A stretch of 39,025 nt of DNA, from NCBI GenBank assembly GCA_018055925.1, contig JAGPGQ010000007.1:1-39025 (forward strand). The letters are read 5' to 3'. Source of the DNA: Micropruina sp. (GTDB lineage Bacteria > Actinomycetota > Actinomycetes > Propionibacteriales > Propionibacteriaceae). The position numbers and the translations under genes were made by a program. Of the stretch, positions 16,102 to 23,326 are shown piece after piece. The notes beneath the pieces were generated by a model that saw only the letters and a program-made list of their open reading frames with translations, searched no databases and was not told where the DNA came from. Within the stretch, counting starts at the first letter, position 1; the number at the start of each line of letters is the position of its first letter.

Positions 16102-17684
16102 CGGGTCAGTCCTTCACTAGCGGCGTCGGTGCCGTATCGATTGCTGTAGCGGTCGTGGTTGGCGGCGATCTCGTCGTCGGGAAGCCGGGTGAGTTCGCCC
16201 AGGCCCTCGGCGACGGCGACGGTGCGGGCGATGTCCTCGACCATCACCGCCGCCTGCAGCGCCTTGTTGATCGAAGCACCCACGGTGAAGACCCCGTGCT
16301 GCTTCATCAGAATTGCCGGCGAGTCACCGATCGACCGGACGATCTCGTCGCCGATCTCGTTCCCGCCGATCGAGGCGTACCCACCCACCGGGACGTCCCC
16401 GCCGAACTCGTCGGCGATCGCGGTGAGCACGCACGGGATGGGACGGCCGGTGGCGGCGAACGCCGTGGCGTAGCGGCTGTGGGTGTGCACGATCGACATC
16501 ACGTCCGGACGCCGCCGGTACACCCCCAGGTGCGAGGCCGTGTCGGAGCTGGGTCCCCGGGTGCCGTGCACGATCCGGCCCTCCAGGTCGACGATCACCA
16601 TGTCGTCGGGACCCATCTCGTCGTACAGCACGCCCGAGGGCTTGATCACGACGTGGCCGGTCTCGGGGTCGCGCGCCGACAGGTTGCCGCCCGTCCAGGC
16701 CACCAGGCCCGACCTGGGCAGCGCCAGGTTGCCGGCGCAGACCGCCTCGCGCAGCCGCAGCAGCGACTCCGGCAGACCGGCGCCGGACGCTTCGGCGGTC
16801 GGTTCGGCGGCCCCGGCCGGACGGTGCACGGCGATGCCGGCGTTCTCCAGCCGCGCCTCGATGAACCGCCGGGCCCGCGCGGAACGTTCCACCGAGTCGT
16901 CGGCGTCGTCGTTCCACATCTCGATCATCAGCCGGCCGGACCAGTTCTGCCGGGCAAGTTCGGCGAACGCCTCGTCCCAGTCGACGATGCCCTCCCCCAT
17001 CGGGATCCGGCGGGGCTCGCCGCGCCGGACGTCCTTGGCGTGCATGGCGACCATGTGCCCGGCACCCCGGCGCAGTTCGGCCGTGATCGGGAACCCCTGC
17101 TCGGCGATGTTGCCGATGTCGGGGTAGAGCTGCAGCCAGGGCGAACCGACCTGGTCGACCACGTCCATGGCCGCCGAGATCGAGACGATGTCGGTGCCGT
17201 CCACGTTCTCCATGCCCAGCAGGACGCCGCGGCGGGCCGCGTATTCGGTGCCGTAGCGCAGGCAGTCGACGAACCACTCCCGGTTCCGCGGGTGCGGTTC
17301 TTCGTAGAAGGCGTAGTAGCCGGCGAGTTGCAGCACCGGGATGCCCAGGTCGGCGCACAGGTCGATGCCCTCGACGAGCACCTCGCGGGCCCGTTGCCGC
17401 ACGGCCGGGTCGGACGATCCGGGCGAGATCCGCCGGTGCACCGACAGGCAGAGCCCACCGATCGCCACGCTGGCCCGCGCCGCCGCCTCCCGGACGGTGG
17501 TGCGTTCGGCTCGCGACCAGGCGAGCCGGGCCTCGCGCTCGGGGGTCTCGTCGACGGAGATGTCGACGAAGCTGAACCCGGCCCGGGCGGCCTGGGCGAA
17601 CAGGTCGTCCCAGGAGCCGTTCCAGCGCAGCGCCTTCTCGTAGATGCCGAGTTCGACGCCGGTCATCGGTTCGGTCGCGCTCAT
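16098..17684 (-). CDS. Bifunctional UlaE-UlaF fusion: L-xylulose-5-P 3-epimerase / L-ribulose-5-P 4-epimerase
   Basis: 528 aa. Residues 8-286 match UlaE (TIM barrel), e.g. 'GIYEKAL', 'FVDISVDET', 'LCLSVHRR', 'QLAGYYAFYEE' and 'LQLYPDIGN'. Its catalytic/metal residues Glu159, Asp189, His215 and Glu255 are all in place. An Ala/Pro-rich linker (about 287-306) leads to a complete UlaF/AraD class II aldolase domain (308-520). That domain has the 'TGGNLSAR' phosphate site, 'KPSG', 'PSSDTASH' and zinc ligands His400, His402 and His463, with Asp425 and a C-terminal Tyr517 in the expected places. The two halves catalyse consecutive steps to D-xylulose 5-phosphate. The ATG at 17684 overlaps the ulaD stop (ATGA) and the end overlaps the kinase start (ATGA). 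Confidence 0.92.
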   Translation of the reverse strand: MSATEPMTGVELGIYEKALRWNGSWDDLFAQAARAGFSFVDISVDETPEREARLAWSRAERTTVREAAARASVAIGGLCLSVHRRISPGSSDPAVRQRAREVLVEGIDLCADLGIPVLQLAGYYAFYEEPHPRNREWFVDCLRYGTEYAARRGVLLGMENVDGTDIVSISAAMDVVDQVGSPWLQLYPDIGNIAEQGFPITAELRRGAGHMVAMHAKDVRRGEPRRIPMGEGIVDWDEAFAELARQNWSGRLMIEMWNDDADDSVERSARARRFIEARLENAGIAVHRPAGAAEPTAEASGAGLPESLLRLREAVCAGNLALPRSGLVAWTGGNLSARDPETGHVVIKPSGVLYDEMGPDDMVIVDLEGRIVHGTRGPSSDTASHLGVYRRRPDVMSIVHTHSRYATAFAATGRPIPCVLTAIADEFGGDVPVGGYASIGGNEIGDEIVRSIGDSPAILMKQHGVFTVGASINKALQAAVMVEDIARTVAVAEGLGELTRLPDDEIAANHDRYSNRYGTDAASEGLTR

Positions 17685-18337
17685 GGCCACACGCTCGCGA
17701 TCGCCGCCTGGAGCTCGGCGGCCGCGGACGACGGGTCGTCGGCACCGACGACGGAACGTCCGGCGATGATGATGCCGACCGGATGGCCGGCGAAGACGTC
17801 CAGGTCGTCGGTCGTGATGCCGCCCGTGATGGTGACCGTGAAGCCCATGCCGGCGAGTTCGTCCACCCGGGCGAGGTCGTCGGCTCCCCAGGAGAGGTCG
17901 CCGGCCGCTTCGCGGTCGCGGGACCGCTTGACGATCACGTGCTGCGCCCCGGCGGCGCGCCAGCGGCGGGCCCGGTCGGCGTCGTACCACTCGTCGGCGA
18001 GTTCGATCTGTACCTCGCCGCCGTGCTCGGCGGCGACGGCACACACCTGTTCGACGGTGGTCATCGAGGCGCCGGCGACCACCGAGACCAGGGACGCCCC
18101 CGCCTCGAAGGCCATCTGCGAGAGCAGCTTGCCCGCCTCGGCGATCCGGATGTCAGCCAGGATCTCCTTGTCGGGGAACAACGCCCTGATCTCGCGCACG
18201 GCCCGCAGGCCCTCGGCCAGGATCAGCACGGTGCCGCACTCGATGACGTCGATGCCCGCCGCCGCCTTCTGCAGCGGAGCCAAGGCGCTGGGCAGATCGG
18301 TCTTGTCCAGCGCGATCTGAAGTCGGGGTCGCGTCAT
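17681..18337 (-). CDS. ulaD: UlaD-like 3-keto-L-gulonate-6-phosphate decarboxylase, variant active site
   Basis: 218 aa (E. coli UlaD 216) and collinear throughout: 'LQIALD', 'IDVIECGT' (Glu33), 'ILADIRIAEAGK' (Asp62), 'EVQIEL' (Glu112), 'GFTVTITGGI' and 'IIAGRSV'. The OMP-decarboxylase-superfamily fold and Mg ligands (Glu33, Asp62) are kept. Three key positions differ from E. coli: Lys64 is Arg, Asp67 is Glu, and the His136 position is Lys ('VKRSRD'). The expected step is 3-keto-L-gulonate 6-P to L-xylulose 5-P plus CO2, but the changes could mean altered proton delivery or another substrate. The ATG at 18337 has AGGGAGGG upstream and overlaps the stop of a 20-codon leader ORF. Confidence 0.82.
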   Translation of the reverse strand: MTRPRLQIALDKTDLPSALAPLQKAAAGIDVIECGTVLILAEGLRAVREIRALFPDKEILADIRIAEAGKLLSQMAFEAGASLVSVVAGASMTTVEQVCAVAAEHGGEVQIELADEWYDADRARRWRAAGAQHVIVKRSRDREAAGDLSWGADDLARVDELAGMGFTVTITGGITTDDLDVFAGHPVGIIIAGRSVVGADDPSSAAAELQAAIASVWP

Positions 18338-18396
18338 CGCGGGGCCCTCCCTTCGGTGACCGGCGATCCGCCCGCCGGCCCTGAATCGAAATACAT
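18334..18396 (-). CDS. 20-codon leader ORF translationally coupled to the UlaD-like gene
   Basis: ATG at 18396 follows a perfect AGGAGG (18406-18401) by 4 nt. It encodes a 20-residue peptide beginning M-Y-F-D-S-G and ending R-A-P-R. Its TGA (18336-18334) overlaps the ulaD ATG as ATGA, and the ulaD ribosome site lies inside it. No known peptide matches by eye. It may be a coupling or attenuation leader, or a small protein. Confidence 0.5.
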   Translation of the reverse strand: MYFDSGPAGGSPVTEGRAPR

Positions 18397-18442
18397 GAAA
18401 CCTCCTATTCACCGGACGCTTCGTCGCGGTCCGGAATGAAGG

Positions 18443-18609
18443 CCGGAATCCTTTTCCGGTTATTCGAACGGTAGGACTGCGGAGGGGGTCCTTCCACGAT
18501 GACGTGCACAGATGCGCATCCATGACGAACCTTCGACCTTGCGGCCGAGTCGTCATCCCTAGTCACAGATGATTCATCACGGGTCGAACGAACGCGATCG
18601 AGCATCTGT
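18443..18609. promoter_or_regulatory. Control region of the ula-like operon with repeated ACAGATG sites
   Basis: In the 380-bp gap between the SorC-type regulator and ulaD, ACAGATG occurs at 18508-18514 and 18565-18571 and inverted (CATCTGT) at 18603-18609. The first two are the left halves of small palindromes, GATGCGCATC (18511-18520) and GATGATTCATC (18568-18578). Closer to the leader ORF is a hairpin, CCGGAA / TTCCGG (18443-18459). These are candidate operators for the adjacent regulator. The promoter itself is not obvious. Confidence 0.4.
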
Positions 18610-18717
18610 TCAAGACGGACGGGTATTCGGCTGCGGCCGAGAGTGCTGGATGCTAGGCGCCGGCGAGGCGGGAACCAGTCGCAACAAACCGATCGCGAAT
18701 CGGCCCGGTTGCCGGAA

Positions 18718-19728
18718 TCAGGCCTTGCCGGCGGACTTCAGCAGACTGGCGGCGGTGGCGAGGTCGGTCACCAGAGCCGACAGGAAACCACCCCGGACGG
18801 CCGCCGCCAGCGCGGCCACCTTCTCCTCGCCCCAGGCGACCCCGATGGTCAGGGGGATCTCGCGGAGCCGTTCCGGGCTGACCGAGACCGTCCGCTGACA
18901 CAACCCGGTGCGCACGTGCGCACCGTCCGCGGAGAGGTGATGCCCGCACACGTGCGCCACGGCACCGGCGCGACGCAGGTCCTCGGTGATCTCGGCGTCC
19001 TCGTGCTCGCGCAGGATCAGCCCGGAATGACCCATCCGCACCGCGCCCACACCGAGCAGTGCCAGGTCGGCGCGGGCGGCCAGTTCGAGGGTGGTGGCCA
19101 GCTGGTTGTCGGCCACCAGGGCCGCGGCGATGGCGGCGTCCTTGACCACCAGGGGTGCCGGCAGTGGGTGGAACGAGCCGCCCAGTTTGCGGGCCATCCG
19201 CCGGCAGGTCTCGGGCGAATCCAGCAGCCGCTCGGACTGTCCGGTGCTGCCGATCATCTGCACCACCCGCGACCGGGGCCACACCAGCTGCGGCATCGCG
19301 TCCACCGTCGCGGTGACCGCCATGCCGTTCGACACCGTGATCACGGCGTTCTCGGGCGCGTTCTCGATCAGCAGGTCGGCGGCGCACCGGGCCACGTCCA
19401 CCTGGGCCGAGGACGGGTCCGCCGGGTCGGCCACCCGGGCCTGCTTCAGCCCGAACGTCCGGGTCAGCGCCCGCTCCACGCTCACCACCCGTTCCAGCGG
19501 ATGCCCGATCCGGAACTGGACGATGCCGCGCTCGCGCGCCTCGGCGAGCAGCCGGGAGACCGTCGCCCGCGAGAACAGCGCGTCGTGCGCGATCTCCGCC
19601 TGGGTCCGTCCCTCGACGTAGTACTGCCGCGACACCTCCAGCAGCAGGGCGATGTGCTCCCGGGCGTCCGAGGTGCGGGAGCGGTGTGCCGAGAGATTCT
19701 CGCGCGATCGCTTCTCGTCCCGGACCAT
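18718..19728 (-). CDS. SorC/DeoR-type sugar-phosphate-responsive transcriptional regulator
   Basis: 336 aa. An N-terminal helix-turn-helix (about 25-70: 'LLLEVSRQYYVEGRTQAEIAHDALFSRATVSRLLAEARERGIVQF') is followed by a SorC sugar-binding domain ('VSNGMAVTATVDAM', 'VVQMIGSTGQS', 'ALLGVGAVR', 'GHHLSADGAHVRTGLCQRTVSV', 'PLTIGVAWGEEKVAALAAAVRGG'). Members sense phosphorylated sugars. It lies directly upstream of the ula-like operon, in the same direction, with a 380-bp control region between, so it is very probably its regulator. The ATG follows a TATGCT box by 6 nt with no Shine-Dalgarno sequence, suggesting a leaderless mRNA. Confidence 0.9.
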   Translation of the reverse strand: MVRDEKRSRENLSAHRSRTSDAREHIALLLEVSRQYYVEGRTQAEIAHDALFSRATVSRLLAEARERGIVQFRIGHPLERVVSVERALTRTFGLKQARVADPADPSSAQVDVARCAADLLIENAPENAVITVSNGMAVTATVDAMPQLVWPRSRVVQMIGSTGQSERLLDSPETCRRMARKLGGSFHPLPAPLVVKDAAIAAALVADNQLATTLELAARADLALLGVGAVRMGHSGLILREHEDAEITEDLRRAGAVAHVCGHHLSADGAHVRTGLCQRTVSVSPERLREIPLTIGVAWGEEKVAALAAAVRGGFLSALVTDLATAASLLKSAGKA

Positions 19729-19734
19729 CCGTGC

Positions 19735-19740
19735 AGCATA
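19735..19740 (-). promoter_or_regulatory. Putative -10 box of a leaderless promoter (SorC regulator)
   Basis: On the minus strand TATGCT is followed by GCACGG and then ATG at 19728. The TANNNT-6-ATG spacing fits a transcript that starts at the start codon. Confidence 0.5.
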
Positions 19741-19792
19741 ACCGCGAACCCACGCAGCCGGATCCGGCCAGGAAGTCCCCGTACCCCCGACA

Positions 19793-19859
19793 AAACGCTC
19801 CCCGAACTATTCAGGGCTCGCTCTATGGAGGGGAGCCCTGAATAGTCAGGCGAGCGTTT
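19793..19859. terminator. Two-tier palindrome, probable terminator after the Gfo/Idh gene
   Basis: The inner 14-bp arms are ACTATTCAGGGCTC (19806-19819) / GAGCCCTGAATAGT (19833-19846), and the outer 8-bp arms are AAACGCTC (19793-19800) / GAGCGTTT (19852-19859). It begins 13 bp after the Gfo/Idh stop codon. The outer arm gives a short T-run when read as minus-strand RNA (GCGTTTTG). An operator function for the divergent side cannot be excluded. Confidence 0.6.
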
Positions 19860-19871
19860 GTGCCGGGTGAC

Positions 19872-20867
19872 TCAGGTGCGGTCCTCGGGCAGGACGCAGC
19901 CGACCTGGCGACGCAGTTCGTCCAGCACGGTCAGCACGGCGATGCTGTCGTCCAGCGTGAGGCGGGGGCTCTCGGTGAGTCCGGCGCGCAGGCAGCGTTC
20001 CACCTCCAGCGCCTGGAAGTGCATCCCGCGCGAGGTGGCGGCCGGCCGGTAGGTCTCGAGGACCTCGAGGGGCCGCCGGCCGGCGAACCGGCGCACCGTC
20101 GTCCAGTTGTAGAACGAGCCGTCGAGTTCGAGGAACCCGTCGCTTCCGATCACACTGCCCCGGCAGGGTCCGGCGTCGAGCATCGAGGTGTACGCCTGGG
20201 AGCGGGCGCCGCCGGCGTGGGTGAGCATCATGGACACCTCGGCGTCCACGCCGGTCTGGGTCAGGGTGCCACGGGCGATCGCCTCGGTGGGCGCACCGAG
20301 CAGGTCCATGGCGAACGAGACGTTGTAGACGCCCAGGTCGAGCAGGGCGCCGCCGGCCAGCAGCGGGTTGTACAGCCGGCCGAGCGGGTCCGGGTTGAGT
20401 GCCTGGCAGTGGTCGGTGATCACCGCGCGCACCGTCCCGATCGAGCCGTCGGCGATCCGGCTCCGGACGAAGTCGGTCGAGGGCAGGAACCGCGTCCACA
20501 TCGCCTCCATGGCGAACACCCCGCGCTCGCGGGCCGCGTCCGCGACCTGGCGGGCCTGGGCGGCGGTGACCGTGAACGCCTTCTCGACGAGCACCGGCTT
20601 GCCGGCCTCGATCGCGAGCAGGGCATGCGCGGCGTGGAAGTTGTGGGTGGTGGCGACGTAGACGACATCCACGTCCGGGTCCTCGACCAGCGCCTCGTAG
20701 CCCGCGTGCGCGGTCGGGATGCCGAACCGGTCGGCGAACGCCCGCGCCTTCGCGCCGTCCCTGGCTGCGACGGCCTGAACCGTCAACCCCTCGGCGAGCA
20801 GGTTCTCGGCGAAGATGCCGGCGATGCCACCCGCCCCCAGCAACCCCCAGCGGATCGGATCGGTCAT
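19872..20867 (-). CDS. Gfo/Idh/MocA-family NAD(P)-dependent oxidoreductase
   Basis: 331 aa. The N-terminal Rossmann fold has 'GLLGAGGIAGIFAENL' (residues 8-23), the family motif 'VLVEKAFTVTAAQA' (Glu-Lys, with the catalytic Lys about residue 94), and a C-terminal beta-sheet domain ('GGALLDLGVYNVSFAMDLLGAP'). The dihydrodiol/scyllo-inositol dehydrogenase-like branch is closest by eye ('AMWTRFLP'). Substrate unknown. AAGGAGG precedes the ATG at 20867. It is not in the ula-like operon (a hairpin separates them), although both may act on sugars. Confidence 0.85.
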   Translation of the reverse strand: MTDPIRWGLLGAGGIAGIFAENLLAEGLTVQAVAARDGAKARAFADRFGIPTAHAGYEALVEDPDVDVVYVATTHNFHAAHALLAIEAGKPVLVEKAFTVTAAQARQVADAARERGVFAMEAMWTRFLPSTDFVRSRIADGSIGTVRAVITDHCQALNPDPLGRLYNPLLAGGALLDLGVYNVSFAMDLLGAPTEAIARGTLTQTGVDAEVSMMLTHAGGARSQAYTSMLDAGPCRGSVIGSDGFLELDGSFYNWTTVRRFAGRRPLEVLETYRPAATSRGMHFQALEVERCLRAGLTESPRLTLDDSIAVLTVLDELRRQVGCVLPEDRT

Positions 20868-20923
20868 CGGACGCCTCCTTCGATCAGGTTCGTCCGAGTC
20901 TTCCAGATCGGCTCCCTGCCGGC

Positions 20924-21066
20924 TGAACGGGATAGGGGACGGTTCCTTGAACGGGATAGGGGACGGTTCCCTGAACGGGTAGGGGACGGTTCCCTGAACG
21001 GGATAGGGGACGGTTCCCTGAACGGGAATAGGAACCGTCCCCTGAACGGGAATAGGAACCGTCCCC
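20924..21066. repeat. Array of six TGAACGGGA-TAGG repeats with an inverted core in the last two
   Basis: The units lie at 20924-20946, 20948-20970, 20972-20993, 20995-21017, 21019-21042 and 21043-21066. Units 1-4 end in GGGGACGGTTCC and units 5-6 in its reverse complement GGAACCGTCCCC, while the TGAACGGGA-TA part keeps one orientation. Opposite cores let the array fold into a long hairpin. It lies between the GNAT gene end and the Gfo/Idh start. The family also occurs at 6312-6381. Confidence 0.92.
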
Positions 21067-21107
21067 GGACCGCGGATCGGTTCGGGCGTGGACGGGGTCC
21101 TGCTGCC

Positions 21108-21953
21108 TCAGTAGAGCACGGTGGCGAACTCGCCCACCACGACGAAGCCCGTCCGCAGGTAGGTGCGGACGGCCCGCACGTTGAAGTCGTTGACGTAGAG
21201 CGACACCAGGTCGTGGCGGTCGAGGATCGCCCGGGTGGCGGCGGCCATCGCCGGCACCGCCAGGCCCCGGCCGCGGAGGTGCGGGGCGAGCCAGACGCCC
21301 TGGACCTGGGCGATCCCACCGCAACTGATGCCGATGTCGGCCTTGAACACGACCTGCCCGTCGGTGACGATGCCGAACGCCCGGCCGGACTCGACCAGCC
21401 CTTGGCAGTGGGTGCGGTAACTGATCCGGCCGCCGGCGGCCAGCGGGTCGATCCCGACCTCCTCGGTGTACATGGCGACGGCGGCGGCGAAGTAGGAGTC
21501 GAACTCGGCCATGGTGATCGGCCGCAGGCCGACGTCCGGGGTGCCGATGCTCACCTGCCGGGCCACCATCAGGGGTTGCCGGGGACGGATCTCGCGATGC
21601 TCGGCGTACCCCCGGGTGCGCCGGGCGAGCGCGCCGTGCAGCGCGAGCGCGACCCGCGACTCACCCACGATCGCCTGGCACCAGCGGTGCGGGCCGAGCG
21701 CCTGGGCGAAGCCGACGACGGCGTCGTCCAGGTCATCGAGTCCGGCGGCGAAGACCGGCGCCAGGTTGGAGCCGGCGTGCAGCAGGTGCCGTGGCCGGTC
21801 CGCCGGCCAGCCGTACAGGATCGCCGGCGAACCGGTCTGCAGCAGGCCGACGTCGAGGCGGGAGCGGACGAACAGGTTGGCCACCGGATCGGCGGCCAAC
21901 AGCGCACGCACCAGCGGCGCATCGCCCAGGCCGAGGGCCCGCGCCCGACTCAC
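21108..21953 (-). CDS. GNAT acetyltransferase with N-terminal DUF4081 domain
   Basis: 281 aa. The first about 120 residues correspond to DUF4081 ('PLVRALLAADPVANLFVRSRL'). The C-terminal GNAT fold has the acetyl-CoA site 'VQGVWLAPHLRGRGLAVPAMAAA' (about 218-240) and ends 'VSLYVNDFNVRAVRTYLRTGFVVVGEFATVLY'. This two-domain protein is a regular neighbour of ispG and proS in actinobacteria; its substrate is unknown. The GTG start at 21953 lies 12 bp after the ispG stop, so the gene is probably co-transcribed with ispG. Confidence 0.9.
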   Translation of the reverse strand: MSRARALGLGDAPLVRALLAADPVANLFVRSRLDVGLLQTGSPAILYGWPADRPRHLLHAGSNLAPVFAAGLDDLDDAVVGFAQALGPHRWCQAIVGESRVALALHGALARRTRGYAEHREIRPRQPLMVARQVSIGTPDVGLRPITMAEFDSYFAAAVAMYTEEVGIDPLAAGGRISYRTHCQGLVESGRAFGIVTDGQVVFKADIGISCGGIAQVQGVWLAPHLRGRGLAVPAMAAATRAILDRHDLVSLYVNDFNVRAVRTYLRTGFVVVGEFATVLY

Positions 21954-21965
21954 CGCCGGCCCGGT

Positions 21966-23117
21966 TCAGCTCACCGCAACCACCGGCACGCCCGCTTCGG
22001 CCCCCTCGGGGGCCTCGTCGGCGAGCCGGTTGGCCTCGGCGATCAGAGTCTCGACGATCAACTCCTCGGGGACGGTCTTGATCACCTGTCCCTTCACGAA
22101 GATCTGGCCCTTGCCGTTGCCGGACGCCACCCCCAGGTCGGCCTCGCGGGCCTCGCCGGGGCCGTTCACGACGCAACCCATGACGGCGACCCGCAGCGGG
22201 ACCTGCATGCCCTCCAGCCCCTTGGTGACCTCCTCGGCGAGCGTGTAGACATCGACCTGGGCCCGGCCGCACGACGGGCAGGACACGATCTCGAGCTGCC
22301 GGGGACGCAGGTTGAGCGACTCCAGGATCTTGATGCCGACCTTGACCTCCTCGGCCGGCGGCGCCGACAGCGACACCCGGATGGTGTCGCCGATGCCCTG
22401 GGCCAGCAGCGTCCCGAACGCGACCGCGGACTTGATCGTGCCCTGGAACGCCGGCCCGGCCTCGGTCACGCCGAGGTGGAGCGGGTAGTCGCAGGCCTGG
22501 GAGAGCTGCTCGTAGGCCCGCACCATGACCACCGGGTCGTGGTGCTTGACCGAGATCTTGAAGTCGCCGAAGCCGTGCTCCTCGAACAGGGACGCCTCCC
22601 ACAGCGCCGACTCGACCATCGCCTCGGCGGTCGGAGCGCCGTACTTGGCCAGCAGCCGCTTGTCGAGCGAGCCGGCGTTGACCCCGATCCTGATCGACAC
22701 GCCGGCGTCCGTGGCGGCGGCCGCGATCTCCTTCACCCGGTCGTCGAACTGGCGGATGTTGCCCGGGTTGACCCGGACGGCGGCGCAGCCGGCGTCGATC
22801 GCGGCGAAGACGTACTTGGGCTGGAAGTGGATGTCGGCGATGACCGGGATCTGGCTCTTCTTGGCGATGATGTGCAGCACATCGGCGTCGTCCTGGCTGG
22901 GGACGGCGACCCGGACGATGTCGCATCCGGTGGCGGTCAGCTCGGCGATCTGCTGCAGCGTGCCGTTGATGTCGGTGGTCTTGGTCGTGGTCATCGACTG
23001 CACCGAGACCGGGGCGTCGCCCCCGACCAGCACCTTGCCCACCCGGATCTGCCGGGTCGGACGGCGGGGGGCCAGCACGGGCGGCGGCGGGGCGGGCATC
23101 CCCAGGTTGACGGTCAT
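21966..23117 (-). CDS. ispG: 4-hydroxy-3-methylbut-2-enyl-diphosphate synthase (IspG/GcpE)
   Basis: 383 aa, normal length for the bacterial two-domain form. It reduces MEcPP to HMBPP in the MEP isoprenoid pathway using a [4Fe-4S] cluster. The TIM-barrel part has '[22 protein letters not shown]' and '[15 protein letters not shown]'. The cluster ligands are C-P-S-C ('[11 protein letters not shown]') and the Cys in '[20 protein letters not shown]'. The ATG at 23117 has GAGGAG upstream. The pathway partner dxr is not in its usual place near rseP. Confidence 0.96.
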   Translation of the reverse strand: MTVNLGMPAPPPPVLAPRRPTRQIRVGKVLVGGDAPVSVQSMTTTKTTDINGTLQQIAELTATGCDIVRVAVPSQDDADVLHIIAKKSQIPVIADIHFQPKYVFAAIDAGCAAVRVNPGNIRQFDDRVKEIAAAATDAGVSIRIGVNAGSLDKRLLAKYGAPTAEAMVESALWEASLFEEHGFGDFKISVKHHDPVVMVRAYEQLSQACDYPLHLGVTEAGPAFQGTIKSAVAFGTLLAQGIGDTIRVSLSAPPAEEVKVGIKILESLNLRPRQLEIVSCPSCGRAQVDVYTLAEEVTKGLEGMQVPLRVAVMGCVVNGPGEAREADLGVASGNGKGQIFVKGQVIKTVPEELIVETLIAEANRLADEAPEGAEAGVPVVAVS

Positions 23118-23326
23118 GGGCTCCTCGATCTTCCGGGCGGTTCGCGGACCGCCGCCAGTCAGCCTACTCGTGCGCCGATGCCCCCAGGCGGTAACCCTCC
23201 CGGCCCGAATCCTCACCACGTCGTCCCGCTGTTTGGCCACGCCGACAAGCCGGAAGGCCCGGCTTCCTCGGCCACATGCCCTCAGCCTCGTTTCGAGGGA
23301 AAGCGGGCCCAAACCCGTCCCGAGGA

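Noticed and set aside
20884..21324. Frames translating the 20924-21066 array into RNRPLS-type repeats.
   Set aside because: They are products of the DNA repeat array and lack start sites; not proteins.
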